A DNA stretch of 64,000 nucleotides from Peronospora farinosa (Eukaryota > Oomycota > Peronosporomycetes > Peronosporales > Peronosporaceae), in assembly GCA_947646735.1 (NCBI GenBank), contig CANTFK010000994.1, positions 620,001 through 684,000 on the forward strand. Reading direction: 5' to 3'. The number at the start of each line of letters is the position of its first letter. The stretch's first letter is position 1. This document shows, in pieces, positions 20,819 through 32,273 of the stretch. Under the pieces are notes generated by a model. That model had not been told where the DNA came from and ran no database searches. It saw only the letters and a program-made list of their open reading frames with translations. Made by a program: the position numbers and the translations under genes.

Positions 20819-23688
20819 CTACGTTCTCTTGGGGTTTGCAACTGTGACAACATGAAATCGAGTTCCATACGGTAGACGATACGGGTTAAAATCCTAGTAA
20901 AAAGACAGTAGACGTTAGTGTGAAACAGCTACAAGGAAAACCAAAGAGACGAGAATAATCGACAAATGACATACCTCAATCGCATGAAAAGTATCAATGA
21001 AAATGATCTCACCACAAATGTAAGCGGGTGGTGTTCGATCACTGCCCACACCCAAAATCGCTGCCTGGATCGACTCGTTTGCTAGATAATAGTGTGGAGC
21101 TCCCTCGTTAAAAGCCACATACGGTAGTTTTCCCCCCTTCAGGAAAAACAACGCCAATGAACTGATTTGAAAGCTACGGAATGATATCCGCTGATGCTCG
21201 ATTGGGCCATGAGTGGCTTCTACAGACGGCAATTCACCAACAGTTTCGCTTTCTTCGGCATCACTTGCCACTGTACGACCAGTCAGGACCTGGGAGAGCG
21301 GTAGCTCATCTGATACGGACGAATTATTCGCGGTCCCAATGCTGCCGTTTGCATCATGAGATGACGTTGCTAAAGGTGTTACCGATACCACGTGATACTT
21401 GGTTCCTTCACGAAGGCAAAACGGGTTCAATTTCTGTACAAAAAGTATGACAACAATAAACAATCACGTTGGTGTCAAACCAAGGAAACAGCAGGATCAG
21501 CCTTACATCCGTAGTTTCATGGTCTTCGATGTAGATGATGTGTCCAAGAACATACGGAGGGTTTCTAGGACAATCAACAAGTGAATTCATGCGTGCACGA
21601 TCAACGAGTCTCATGCGATAAAGCTGAACATACCTGTCGTCTTTCTTAGATGCTGCAATAGATTCGTCCGACAAATAGTAGTGAGGGCATCCTTCGTGGA
21701 ATGCGATGTAATCGCCAAAAGGTGTAGGTACGAAGAGTGCCACGCTACCACATGAGAAACTCTTATAGCAAATACCCAGCAATTCCTCGAGACGGTTATC
21801 GTCGGTCACCCACTGACGGCGCTCGCCAACCAACCAATTATCATTCTTAGCTGCAGGGATTACTTCGCGTACCGGCATTTTAGTATCCTCGTCGATCTCA
21901 ATCGACACCGGCGCTATCACGGATTCAGGTGTCCTGTTTCGGGGAGATGACGTATCGACCACGATATCCCTAATCTCAACGCTTCCATCCACTATGGCGG
22001 TGTCTGCATCGGCGTCTGGTGCATGCTCTTTCGTGTGGTGTTGCACCTGTGTTGTCAGTAAAACAATGCCAACAAGAATGTTAGTATTTCTGTCTTGAGA
22101 TTCTTAACGAGTTTGCTGCGTTGCAATGCTACCTTTTCATCTAGATTCACGTTCAGATCCTGACCGTCAAGAACCTTCCGACCAACGTCCTCATACTCAT
22201 TCTCCACCATCACGTATTCGTCGCTACAGGTCGCCCAGTCCTCTGCAAACATGCCCAGATAAGGCAGTCCTGTTAACAACGCTAAAGAATCGATTCGAGG
22301 TTTCTAACAACGTACCGTATTCGGGCTGGTTTCCGGCAACAAGTGGTTGCTTTGTCTCGGAGCTGTCCAAATCTGCAGTATCTGTGTCTGCATCAGCATC
22401 TGCCGGAACTGGTGGTAACAAGAATGGCGCGCGGAAGAAGTCATCAAACGACATTCGCTTGCGCGGATCGACCCGCAACAGCGCTTCCACAAACTGTTCA
22501 CACTCGGGAGATACTGTGACCTTTTTCGGAAGTCGAACGTGGCCATAATGCTCAAAGTATCGATAGATGTTCCGCCGCAGTGCCAAGTGGTTAGTCGCGT
22601 GGCATTTGTTCACCACAAGAAACGGGTGTTCGTTAGCAATCATCTCGTACAAGATGATGCCAACTGACCACAAATCTGCTTTAGCATCATAACCCTTGTA
22701 CTCCAGTAGCTCCGGCGCCATGTATAGCGGCGAGCCCACAACACTCTCAGCCATCATCTCGGACTCCAACTCTCGCGCAAAACCAAAGTCCGCTGTACGA
22801 GTACCAGGACTATCAGCAAGACATATCATCATATCCACATTGCTACCCAACTCACCAATTTTTAACTTGGCCGTTGCCATGTTTCGTGACGAAAGCAGCA
22901 AGTTGGCAGGTTTCAAATCACGATGCACCACATTCTGCGAGCGAAGAAACTGCAACCCCGACGCTACAAACAAACAATAAAACATCAATCTCTCTTATTG
23001 CAATCGCAAGCCGACGTTTTTCACCTACACGTACCTAATTGCGACATATACAGCCGAGCCTGCTCCTCCACCAGTCCGTTGTTTAACTTCATCAGTTGTG
23101 CAATATCTCCACCAGCACAATATTCCTACAACACAATAAAATGCACGTTTAATCAGCACAACACTCTGTCTTCTCTTCTCTCTTCTCTTCTCATCTCTCT
23201 CTCATCTCTCCAAACCTGCACGATAAAAATGTGATGCTGTGACTCTTTGGTGCACAGCAGCCGTACAATATGTGGGTGACCATTTTCAAATTGCTCCACA
23301 GCTACGCGCATGGTCTCAATTTCTTTTTCAATGCTTTGACGTTCATGTGGCCGTCGTAATTTGTCCTTCCCAATCATTTTGACGGCTACAGCTGCTCCAG
23401 ACGACAAATTGATGGCCTTGTGGACCTACAAACACCGAAAAAACGTATAGAAAATCAGTGTCTTTGCGACTAATGTATCCAATTGCTCTTGATCGTCGTA
23501 CGGTGCCGTAGGAGCCTCGTCCAATCGTTTCGACCAAGCTGCACCAACAAGATCGTCATTTATAGCAAGATTTAGTGTTAAGGAAGGCGTTTTTGAGCTA
23601 GATTTCAACGAGAAAGAGATGAAAGTTGTCTCATGTACCGAAAAACATTGCCACATACGGTGATCGTCTGTCCATTGGCGCTACTCAT
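20819..23688 (-). CDS. ATG1: ATG1/ULK-type autophagy kinase fused to two FIP200/ATG11 Claw-like domains
   Basis: Eleven exons in consistent phase: 23688-23639, 23538-23502, 23425-23216, 23125-23035, 22963-22856, 22792-22316, 22269-22109, 22046-21634, 21564-21507, 21433-20975, 20893-20819; about 712 residues. Kinase domain ~17-290: IGRGSYGTVHKA, AVKMI, EYCAGGDIAQL, HRDLKPANLLL, ADFGFAR, GSPLYMAPELL. These are ULK/ATG1-like. Exon 7 contains SDEYVMVENE (~341-350), equal in place and form to the ULK1 LC3-interacting motif. Instead of the usual ATG1 C-terminal MIT-type domain there are two similar ~85-residue blocks (~468-553 and ~620-708). Each has Y.AF.EG.PHYYL..ESI, a PPY..G.I..I segment and NP..L..GT..HVV, the pattern of the FIP200/ATG11 C-terminal Claw. 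The kinase assignment is firm and the Claw assignment is pattern-based. The donor after exon 7 (GTTAAG) is weak. Confidence 0.88.
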
Positions 23689-24825
23689 GCTGCTAAAGAG
23701 GGAAGACCTACTCTACCTCTTTTGTATCACGTACTGGTGTATATTATTCTGTATGATGGGTTTATGATGGGAGACTTGATTGATTATGCGATTGAAAAGT
23801 GTTGTGGAGGTTACATAAACTTGAAGCTGACATGGCTACACTGTTTTCTGCTTTGTCTTTCAGTTTTACTGTCTTATAACATGCTTAAGATGATCTTATT
23901 CACAATAAGGCGATAGTCACTATGAGTACGACGTTGTTTTGTGACAAGATGTACGGCGTCACAGACATGGATAAGTAACAAACATTCAAAGCCGTGCTCG
24001 TTGTTGGCCCTGCAGCCCATTACACGATGCGGTATAGAAGATAGAAGATGTACATGGTACGCAGACTCTTGATTGTCACGGCCCAATTAGCAGCACGTTA
24101 CTAGACATACGAGCACTAGCGGAAAAGAGTAGCAGGATTCATGCCCAGTTGTACTGTTGCTCGTCCGAGTACGATGTGCTTTAGCCGCTGTCGTATTGAG
24201 GACAGAAGACAGCAAGATACACGAAAAAATTGACGGGCTTCATCTTCCTACGCACAGCGAAATACATGAGGTATTAAGAATGTCGCTCCATGTTTTGTTC
24301 ATCTGCTGGTTAGCGGAAGCTATTCCCGTCCTGCGTGTCGTGACTTTGCAGCTTAAAAATTTAACAAGGCTGTGTCGTATCGTGACCAGCGTGTTGCCAT
24401 CCATCATAGGCAAGAACGTCGGTGATTGGGCCAAGGCACTACGACGTAGGTGTCGATTGGCATGAAGAGCGTGTGTGTGCACGTTCTCTTTCCCATTTAT
24501 TGCTGTCAGATGTACCAGGGGTACAAATAATCTACCCTAATTACCACCATTTCTCTATCAATTTATTCTCGATAAGCTTCGCTGCAAAGGACCAAATTAA
24601 ACTCCGCAGCTTGTGCAATGACCAAAACCATCCGTAGAGACGACAAAAGCACTTTTTTCAGAAATACGGTCATCTTTTCGGAAGAGAAGGGAGAGAGGTC
24701 AGTCAGTTAGGCATTTTCTTCGTCATACACAAGCTGCTATTTGGTCATATATATATTTGTTGTAGCAATACTAAAAAACGACATTGAGCTATTGGTAAGC
24801 AGGAACTAGCAGACACAAAAATAGT
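23689..24825. other. Intergenic, divergent promoters of ATG1-like and RING genes
   Basis: About 1.1 kb between two genes transcribed away from each other. Open frames such as 24157-24465 have no family signature and no coding context. An AT-rich run (near 24745) lies shortly before the RING gene start. Confidence 0.5.
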
Positions 24826-25986
24826 ATGGGACAGACTTCATCCATACAAGAAGACAAGATGAAGAAACGAATTTGTCAAACCATGGGCACGTTCATGGAC
24901 TTTGGTACACACTTGAAAAACGTTAACGAATGGTATAGTTTTTGTCCATATTGAAGTTCAGCTCGAAGTACTCTTTTTGATGTAATTACAAATCTAACAC
25001 GTGCTCTTCTTTTAGGGCCCAACTGTGTGCGACACCTAAGAATTGCTACCTATCGTTTCGTATCGTAATTAATCCGAAGATATCAGCTGAGTTGTTGCCA
25101 TATGTTTGGAGAATCCGTGACAATGTAGCCATTGAGGTACGCAAGATGCGACGGCCTGTGGAATTGCAGCTTTGTCTGCATGGAACTGAGAGATTGGAAA
25201 CCATTGGTCAAGCCAAGACTTTAACGGTCACGCAGTTCTATTACATTTATTGCTTCCTGTCCGACATTAAAGCGTGTGCCACACACACTGTATATTTCCC
25301 TGAGAAGATTCCAAGGTGAGCTAGAACACGATAAAATAAAGCAGCTGGTAGTTTGGAGCTAATGATTGATATGTCTTGGGATGTTCATACAAAGGACTGA
25401 AGACACGGACTTTGACGAGACCGAGTGCCAAATTTGCATGGACAAGAAGAAACAGGTTGCACTACCATGTGCTCATAGTTTTTGTCTTAATTGTTTCCAG
25501 CATTGGAGTACACAGAGTCAGACATGTCCAATCTGTCGAGCTAAATTTGATTGCTCGGAAGGCGACGAATTGTGGCAACTTACGTCGAATGAAGTGGAAG
25601 ATCTGGGCTCGTATGCAACTGATCTAGTGGCACGGATCTACGAGTACCTGGACAAGCGCGACGCATCGAATTATACGGACGAGGACATTAAAAGGTCGGC
25701 CGAGTTGTACTCGGCTGCGATCGTTGTAAAGCAGACTCCATTGCGTCAATTTGTGTATGCTGATTTGTTTCCGACAGCTTTACCGCTTGGGTTCCCGTCC
25801 ATTCTGCGTGGTGGAATCCGACTCGCAACAGAATTCGATTCGGACTTAATGTTGGCGCTCGAGTTGGCGTCGGGAGAGGATCAGTACGCGGCAATGTTAC
25901 ACTATGAGCAGATACAACGAGACCAGACGATGGCTTTGACGATGGCCATGCAGACAGATACTGGAGAGAATCCGAACGAGTGGTGA
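24826..25986 (+). CDS. RNF141-like RING-type E3 ubiquitin ligase
   Basis: Three exons, 24826-24932, 25016-25315 and 25395-25986, give 332 residues. The N-terminus MGQTSS is a good N-myristoylation site and matches the MGQ start of animal RNF141. The middle (~36-135) is the RNF141 N-terminal region (TVTQFYYIYCFLSDI). A C3HC4 RING (~147-185) has CQICMD, PCAHSFC, C..HW and CPICR. It should transfer ubiquitin from an E2, probably at a membrane if acylated. About 120 extra residues follow the RING, with an acidic/hydrophobic helix near the end (FDSDLMLALELASGED) that resembles a ubiquitin-interacting motif but is off by one position. Substrates are unknown. Confidence 0.88.
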
Positions 25987-26346
25987 GAGAGGAAAAGAAG
26001 TCAAGGTCGCGAGAAGAGTGAGATTTATTTATCAAGAAGTATCAATATGTGGGGCTTGTGATGCAGTCGTCAGAACAACTATTCAGATGACTGCAATAAG
26101 GTGGACAGGATGGATCGATCGTCATGAAGGTAGTAGTAATCCAGGAAGGTGCTAGGTAAAATGTATGGTAGTTGTCGTGATAGTTGTATCCATATCATAT
26201 GGCTTGAATAATTGTCGCATTTGTATTTTCGGAAAAACTGTCAAATGGCATGTTGTGTGGTGCACTCAAAAACGTCAATCTTCAGATTAGATGAACCTCA
26301 CATTTGAACTTCAAGGTCATTTTCGAAAACTTCAACTCGTAGACAA
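25987..26346. other. Intergenic between RING and MCC-beta genes
   Basis: 360 bases, AT-rich, no convincing frame. It must hold the RING gene 3' end and the carboxylase promoter. Confidence 0.5.
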
Positions 26347-28032
26347 ATGCATTCTTTACGAAGCAATTCACCCCTTCTATTCCGTCGTAGCTTCGTTTCT
26401 AAAGCAGGTCCACTCCCCTCCTTTTGTAATATTCTCGATGGTTCCCTCAAGACCAAGTCAAGGCAGTTTCAAGAGTCACAAGCGCATATGGCACAACTTA
26501 CAGCCGAGTTACATGATCGTATGGCTACAGCACGTCGAGGCGGCGGAGAGAATGCTCGTGCACGTCATGAAGCACGTGGTAAAATGGCTGTTTGGGATCG
26601 GATTGACTCATTATTGGATCCTGGTTCCCCATTCCTTGAGCTGTCGCCATTGGCTGCCTATGACATGTACGGAGGAGATGTACCAAGTGCTGGGATTGTT
26701 ACAGGCATTGGCCACGTTAGTGGCATTGAATGCATGATACTGGGAAATGATGCAACAGTCAAAGGTGGCACTTATTTCCCTTTGACTGTCAAGAAACATT
26801 TACGGGCCCAGGAGATTGCACAGGAAAACCGTCTTCCTTGTATTTATCTCGTGGACTCGGGTGGTGCCTTTTTGCCGCTGCAAGCTGAGATCTTTCCAGA
26901 TCGTGACCATTTTGGAAGAGAGTTTTATAATCAGGCTACTATGTCTGCTATGGGCATTCCTCAGATTGCTGTGGTCATGGGCAGCTGTACCGCTGGAGGT
27001 GCTTATGTACCGGCCATGTCGGACGAGAGTGTTATTGTAAAGGGAAATGGCACAGTGTTTCTAGGAGGACCTCCATTAGTAAAAGCAGCGACTGGAGAAG
27101 TAATTACGCCAGAAGAATTGGGCGGTGCAGATATTCATTGTCGTACGTCTGGTGTGACGGATCATTATGCGAACAATGATGCTCACGCATTGGATATCAC
27201 ACGACGTATTGTGAGTAACTTGAACTATATCAAACAACCTAATGTTACGCAGACGATGAGCGAGGAGCCACTTTATTCTCCTGAAGAACTAGGAGGAGTC
27301 ATTCCGGTAGACTCTCGCAAGTCTTTTGATGTGAGGAAGGTGATTGCGCGTATTGTAGACGGCAGTCGTTTTGATGAGTTCAAGAAGGAGTATGGACCGA
27401 CGATCGTCACGGGCTTTGCACGTCTGTATGGAAACCCTGTCGGGATTATTGCCAACAATGGCATTCTTTTCTCCGAGTCATCTGTCAAGGCGACGCACTT
27501 TATCGAGCTATGCAGCCAGCGCGGGATCCCTCTGCTGTTTCTCCAAAATATCACGGGCTTTATGGTTGGCAAGAAGGCTGAGCACGGTGGCATCGCAAAG
27601 GACGGCGCTAAAATGGTCATGGCCGTTTCTAATGCTAAGGTGCCCAAGATCACGTGCATCATTGGCGGCTCTTACGGTGCAGGCAACTATGGCATGTGTG
27701 GTCGTGCATTTTCGCCTCGCTTCTTGTACATGTGGCCAAACGCTCGCATTTCTGTCATGGGTGGCGAGCAGGCGGCGGGTGTGCTTGCTCAAGTGCAGCG
27801 TGATAACTACGAACGTCGCTCAGAGACTTGGTCTGCTGAGGAAGAAGCAGCGTTCAAGCAACCTATTCTCGACAAGTACGAGGTCGAGAGTTCGGCGTAT
27901 TATTCGACAGCTCGTCTCTGGGATGACGGCATCATCGATCCCAAGGACACTCGCAAGGTGCTGGGACTAAGTCTTAGCGCTGCACTGAATGAGAAGCCCC
28001 AGGAAACAAAGTTTGGCGTCTTCCGAATGTGA
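26347..28032 (+). CDS. MCCC2: Methylcrotonoyl-CoA carboxylase beta subunit, mitochondrial
   Basis: Intronless, 561 codons, close to the usual length of the family (~560). The first ~30 residues are basic and hydroxylated without acids ([19 protein letters not shown]), a good mitochondrial presequence. Carboxyltransferase domains carry the expected blocks: [15 protein letters not shown] start (here [11 protein letters not shown]), [50 protein letters not shown], then QNITGFMVG and [21 protein letters not shown]. With the biotinylated alpha subunit (not in this window) it carboxylates 3-methylcrotonyl-CoA in leucine breakdown. The [17 protein letters not shown] pattern favours MCC over propionyl-CoA carboxylase. 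Confidence 0.96.
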   Translation: MHSLRSNSPLLFRRSFVSKAGPLPSFCNILDGSLKTKSRQFQESQAHMAQLTAELHDRMATARRGGGENARARHEARGKMAVWDRIDSLLDPGSPFLELSPLAAYDMYGGDVPSAGIVTGIGHVSGIECMILGNDATVKGGTYFPLTVKKHLRAQEIAQENRLPCIYLVDSGGAFLPLQAEIFPDRDHFGREFYNQATMSAMGIPQIAVVMGSCTAGGAYVPAMSDESVIVKGNGTVFLGGPPLVKAATGEVITPEELGGADIHCRTSGVTDHYANNDAHALDITRRIVSNLNYIKQPNVTQTMSEEPLYSPEELGGVIPVDSRKSFDVRKVIARIVDGSRFDEFKKEYGPTIVTGFARLYGNPVGIIANNGILFSESSVKATHFIELCSQRGIPLLFLQNITGFMVGKKAEHGGIAKDGAKMVMAVSNAKVPKITCIIGGSYGAGNYGMCGRAFSPRFLYMWPNARISVMGGEQAAGVLAQVQRDNYERRSETWSAEEEAAFKQPILDKYEVESSAYYSTARLWDDGIIDPKDTRKVLGLSLSAALNEKPQETKFGVFRM

Positions 28033-28249
28033 AAAGAAGGATTGAAATACAACGATGGACATGCAGGCACTTATCCTTTGTCAGTATCATTTCTCTAGTA
28101 TCAGCAAGCTTACCAAGGAAGCTCTTGTTGATGCCAAACATACCACGCTAGCAGTGCGTGAGTTACTGTCCGAGAAGCGAAGCCGACGAATGTAGGTGGC
28201 CGACAGCTCTTATGCATGTCCGGCGTTGAATAAGGAGAACCAAAATAGC

Positions 28250-28732
28250 TTACATCTGCTTCTCTTCAGCCTTCTTACTAGCCCGGAAGCGTAAGCCACG
28301 CTGTAGTTGGTACAGCTGCGCCGTTTCATTGGAGGCGTGACACGCAAGGAGGAGGTAGTTACGAGGCTTGACCATCCATGCGAACCGCATGAAGATCAGA
28401 CTGTAGATCGATAGAGCTGCATTCAGACAATAATCAATACTTTACTGAGATAAAACAGCTGAAACAGCAAGCCGCTTGCACGTACCCGACGTCATATTGA
28501 TGGAAATCACATCAGCGGGTTTCTTCATGTCCGCCATCGCCTAAACACCAGCAGTAGCAGCACCACAGATGAGTCAATGCATCATTTAGCTGCTTACTAT
28601 CAAATGAGGGATCGAAATGATGTCACGTACAGCAAGCACAAAGCCCCAATTGGCAACTGGTCCCCAAAAGTGCGTCGTCTTGGGTCCTGTAGGGCTGTTA
28701 ATAAAGTAACGGAGGCGAGCGGCCATTGACAT
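28250..28732 (-). CDS. MPC1: Mitochondrial pyruvate carrier subunit 1
   Basis: Three exons, 28732-28631, 28540-28486 and 28416-28250, give 107 residues, the usual MPC1 length. Conserved blocks are [47 protein letters not shown] and [16 protein letters not shown]1 pairs with MPC2 in the inner mitochondrial membrane to import pyruvate. The start is MSMAAR. Just upstream is an acceptor (TTATTTCAG), and a GTGAGT donor lies near 28882, so an intron probably sits in the 5' UTR. For exon 1 the donor GTACGT at 28630 was chosen because the splice then restores the family sequence. A reading with a later donor would insert foreign residues. Confidence 0.93.
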
Positions 28733-29213
28733 GATCTGAAATAAGGCACAACAATTACATCAAAACCATGACGTTACGACGAAAGAAAATCGATATATAG
28801 CACAAGGAGAGAAAGTGGTACATGTCAGTGGATAATCTATAGATTAATAAGAAAAAGGAAGAAGAGGAAGCGGTCACTCACAGAACGAAGAACTTTGTGA
28901 GATGACGGCGTTGAAAGTGGCTTTTATCCTTTCATCCATTATGGTTTTCTGTCCTATCCCCGTCGAATCCGTTATATTTTTTAGAATATCGATTTTTAAG
29001 ACACCACACATTTACTATCCAAAACAGTGAGTGACATTACTATTCGGAGGTTTGCAGTTTTTTTTGCGTCAAATATAATTCTTCGTACGTAATAAAAAAC
29101 CATGATGCAAAAAAAAGCGTATAATTATATCATTGCGTGAGTGAAAAAAACCGCCGCCCAGTGAACATAAACACGACGTAGAGATCAGGCACTATTTGTA
29201 ATTCCGTCATACA
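28733..29213. other. Divergent promoter region of MPC1 and Kv channel genes
   Basis: Holds the MPC1 leader intron and upstream exon (about 28740-28930) and AT-rich sequence before the channel gene. No other gene is seen. Confidence 0.5.
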
Positions 29214-30741
29214 ATGAATAAGACGCCGCGTGAGCAGCGAAGTCCTTCGTATAACGAAAACTCGACACTTTTATCTTCTCCATCATTATCACAATGGCGT
29301 TGCATAGCAGCCAGACGTCATACGACAGTCCGTCAGGATATTTGGACTGTTCTGCGGTTCCGTTCATCGGTGCAGCATCATACGGGTCTGCAATATGCGT
29401 CTTACGTACTGGAATTGAGCATCTTGACGCTTATTTTACTGAACGTAATAGTGGCCATCTCAGAGACTTCTGCAGTAGTCATTGCTGATACAACTGGATC
29501 TTCTTTAGGGCCAAAACCAGTTGTCAATGATTGGACGGATATTTTTTTACTAGTATCAACCATCATCTTTTCGATTGAATATATGCTACGATTGTGGTCG
29601 TGTGTTGAAGATGATCGGTTTAGTAATGGAGCAATCATTGGACGGTAAGAGTAGAGTTCTCAGTTGTATTGCAATGAAAAAATGGTGTCGTGTCACAAGT
29701 GACAATGTGGCTGTTTTTCGGAATGTTTTGTAGGCTGAAATGGATGAGTCGACCACTGTCGCTGATTGATTTGATGGCATTGATTCCCTTCTATTTGGAA
29801 CTTGGAATGGAATATGAGTACGTTGAATAGATCAGTAAAGTATTGTGTAGTCACTGTGTGTCTTGACTAATCTTTGTTTATGAATCCTGCTGCAGTGCCC
29901 ATCATGACAAAGCATTGACCTTACGAAGTCTGCGACTTTTGCGGATCGTGTCGTTCTTGCGACTTGAACGCATGTACAATGCGATGAAGAATCTACGAGT
30001 GATTTTCGCGCGCAAGAAGGAAGAATTTCTTGTCTTGACATATCTCACGGCAGTGGTGATACTCACCTCATCCTTGGTGATCTTTTTCATTGAGCATTTG
30101 GCACAGCCAAATGTTTTCTCGACCTTTAGTGTCTCGCTATGGTGGTCGGTTGAGACAATCACGTCGCTCGGTTACGGCGACATAGTCCCCATCACCGGCA
30201 TGGGCCGTTTGGTCGGGGCTTCTCTTGCATTATGGGGTATCGTGTTATTTACAATTCCTGGGGCCGTGTTAGGGAGCAGTTTCATAGAGGTGATGCTGGA
30301 GAAGCAGCACGAAGAAGAGGCCGAGATGTACAGCATGGCTGTTGGTCGTGACGACAGATCCTGCGATAGTCCGCTATTCGTGGGCAACTTCAGTGACGAG
30401 GAAAAATACCATGAGCATCATACGGAGCACGATCACCCAGTATCAGCTACACACACGCCAATGTCCGTGAAATCATGTGACAGTCAATCGACGCCACACG
30501 TTGGGGCTGCCTTGGCGATGCATCAGAGACTGGAGGCCATTACAAAAGGCCAGGTAAGCTTTGCAAACGTATGGAATGCAAAGATTCTATTAACAATTGG
30601 ATTCATGTGCATGTATGTGACAAGCATCGAATGGAGGGGCAATTATGGCAACAGCAGCAGCAATTGGAGCGATTGACACGGCTGGTTGAAGCTGTTTTGG
30701 ACGCCACGTCGGCCGCGTCATCGAATAATCTCCCGCACTAA
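29214..30741 (+). CDS. Voltage-gated potassium channel, Kv7/KCNQ-like pore
   Basis: Four exons, 29214-29644, 29734-29817, 29896-30553 and 30637-30741, give 425 residues. Six membrane segments can be placed: S1 ~63-87, S2 ~108-132, S3 ~147-168, S4 with regularly spaced Arg (TLRSLRLLRIVSFLRLERM), S5, pore helix with selectivity filter TSLGYGDIVP, and S6 with TIPGAVLGSSF, which resembles the KCNQ S6. It should pass K+ across a membrane on depolarisation. The C-terminal tail is short, His/Asp-rich, and ends in a Gln-rich helix (QLWQQQQQLERL) that could be a tetramer coil. There is no KCNQ-length calmodulin-binding tail. The last intron uses GTAAGC...GGAG. Confidence 0.9.
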
Positions 30742-31000
30742 GTTAATATCTCGATGACTGCGTACTTTTACGACATACAAAAATCAAGTATCGTGTGTCC
30801 CGTCACATATACAGTACTTGACCGCCACAAACCTCTGTATTGTCTTGTTGCGTCGCTTCCATCCGTTTTCTACCAATCAGAACGCTGCTCTGTCAGCCGT
30901 TACAAATCAAATCGCCTCATTATCCAAGATCCCTCGAAAGCCTCAGGTCCATTCGTCCCGTTTCTATCACTTCCAGCCTATAAAAAAGTCCTTCGCTAAC

Positions 31001-31999
31001 ATGCTGCTCACACGACTGCGGATGACGGTCCCACTGACTCGCTGCTCGCAGACACGTGGATTCATTAATATGCTCGGTGGTGCAACGAAAAAGACGGAAA
31101 AAGCAGCGACTCAAGCCACTGAAGCCGCTCAATCAACGGAACACGGCGAGATTGTGCTTGGTCTGTGTCTATATGTGTAATTTTTACTAGCTAATTACCA
31201 TGTACTCATAGGTAACGTACTTGATATTGATTGGCTCGTGTAGATGGCTTTGCAAAGCGTCAATTTGACGACAAAACGTACTCTGGTACACAACTTGACT
31301 TTAACAAGACGGAGTTTATCAAGAAAGTGAATGAGATTTACGAGAAGAACTCGAAGCAATTGGTTGATGGGTACTGTGAGCTGTCATGATACAAAAGTTG
31401 GAGCTAGTTCGTGGAATTGACGTTGCTGGAAATGTGTTTTTGCTCTCTCTTTTTTTTTTGACAGCTATGCGCCATTCTGCAAACACCTGTTCATCAAGAA
31501 CTTTACTCGTGCTCGCCTTAATATGGTGCCTATTACACAGGCTAATTCAAGCATGCTTATGTCGGACTATGAGGCTCGTACGGAATATGAACTACCAGTG
31601 TACGTCGTAGTTTGCCAAACTCTTTGCATTGCAAACGGTTGAGGGATAGTGAACTGAGAATTGGGATGGTGGTACAGATTAACCCGTTGGTTCCCGAGTC
31701 ACAGTGTGACCCCGAAGGTTGCTGAGTACCTGGACATTATCCTGTACAGCCGTGAACAGATCATGAAAGAGAATGAGGCTGTGGAGGTGCCGGCGGATCC
31801 GTCGCACATGGACTCGCCCTGGGGCATTGTGGCGATCAAGGCACAGGACGAGGACTATGAACTGCCGATGAAACCTATTACTATGATGCGGAATGCTATT
31901 GGTAAGTCTCAGGGCGGCTCGGGTGTGCCCATTAACCGTGATGAGTACATGAAGGCGGTCGAGTATTGGCAAAATCATGCTGTAATCAAGAAAATGTAG
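31001..31999 (+). CDS. DUF3228-like protein with mitochondrial-type leader
   Basis: Four exons, 31001-31160, 31244-31370, 31465-31599 and 31678-31999, give 247 residues. The first ~25 residues (MLLTRLRMTVPLTRCSQTRG) look like a mitochondrial presequence. A low-complexity Ala/Thr/Lys segment follows. The conserved core (~70-245) has LFIKNFTRARLNMVPI, LTRWFPSH, ADPSHMDSPWGIVAIKAQDE, MKPITMMRNA and a GGSGV segment, which I recognise as the DUF3228 family of unknown function. The first donor (GTCTGT) is non-consensus but keeps the frame and joins DG-F-KRQFDDKTY. Function unknown. Confidence 0.75.
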
Positions 32000-32273
32000 G
32001 CAACTGCATTGAGATTAAAAGTTGCCATCAGCAGCTTGACGTCTAGTGCGACGTTCACACCATGTTTTAAGAGCCAAGGTGGCATGCCATGTCGCCCACG
32101 CTGCATCTTCTCTCTGCGGACTAACGTATGAGAACAATAAAAGGCAAGTTCACGTGCCTATACATCTGACGCGCATTTTGTTATTCATTGGATTTGGTGT
32201 GTACTTGCTGTACGAAGCTTCAGCTGCCTCACCTTATTGCATTCGCTATAACTTTTCTTGCGAGGTCATTTTT

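Noticed and set aside
24157..24465. 102-codon plus-strand frame in the ATG1-RING intergenic region
   Set aside because: No domain, no splice or promoter support.
28631..28732. MPC1 model using a later donor (GTAAGC near 28590)
   Set aside because: It would insert residues between the conserved ANWGFVLA and DMKKP blocks; the GTACGT donor at 28630 restores the family sequence.
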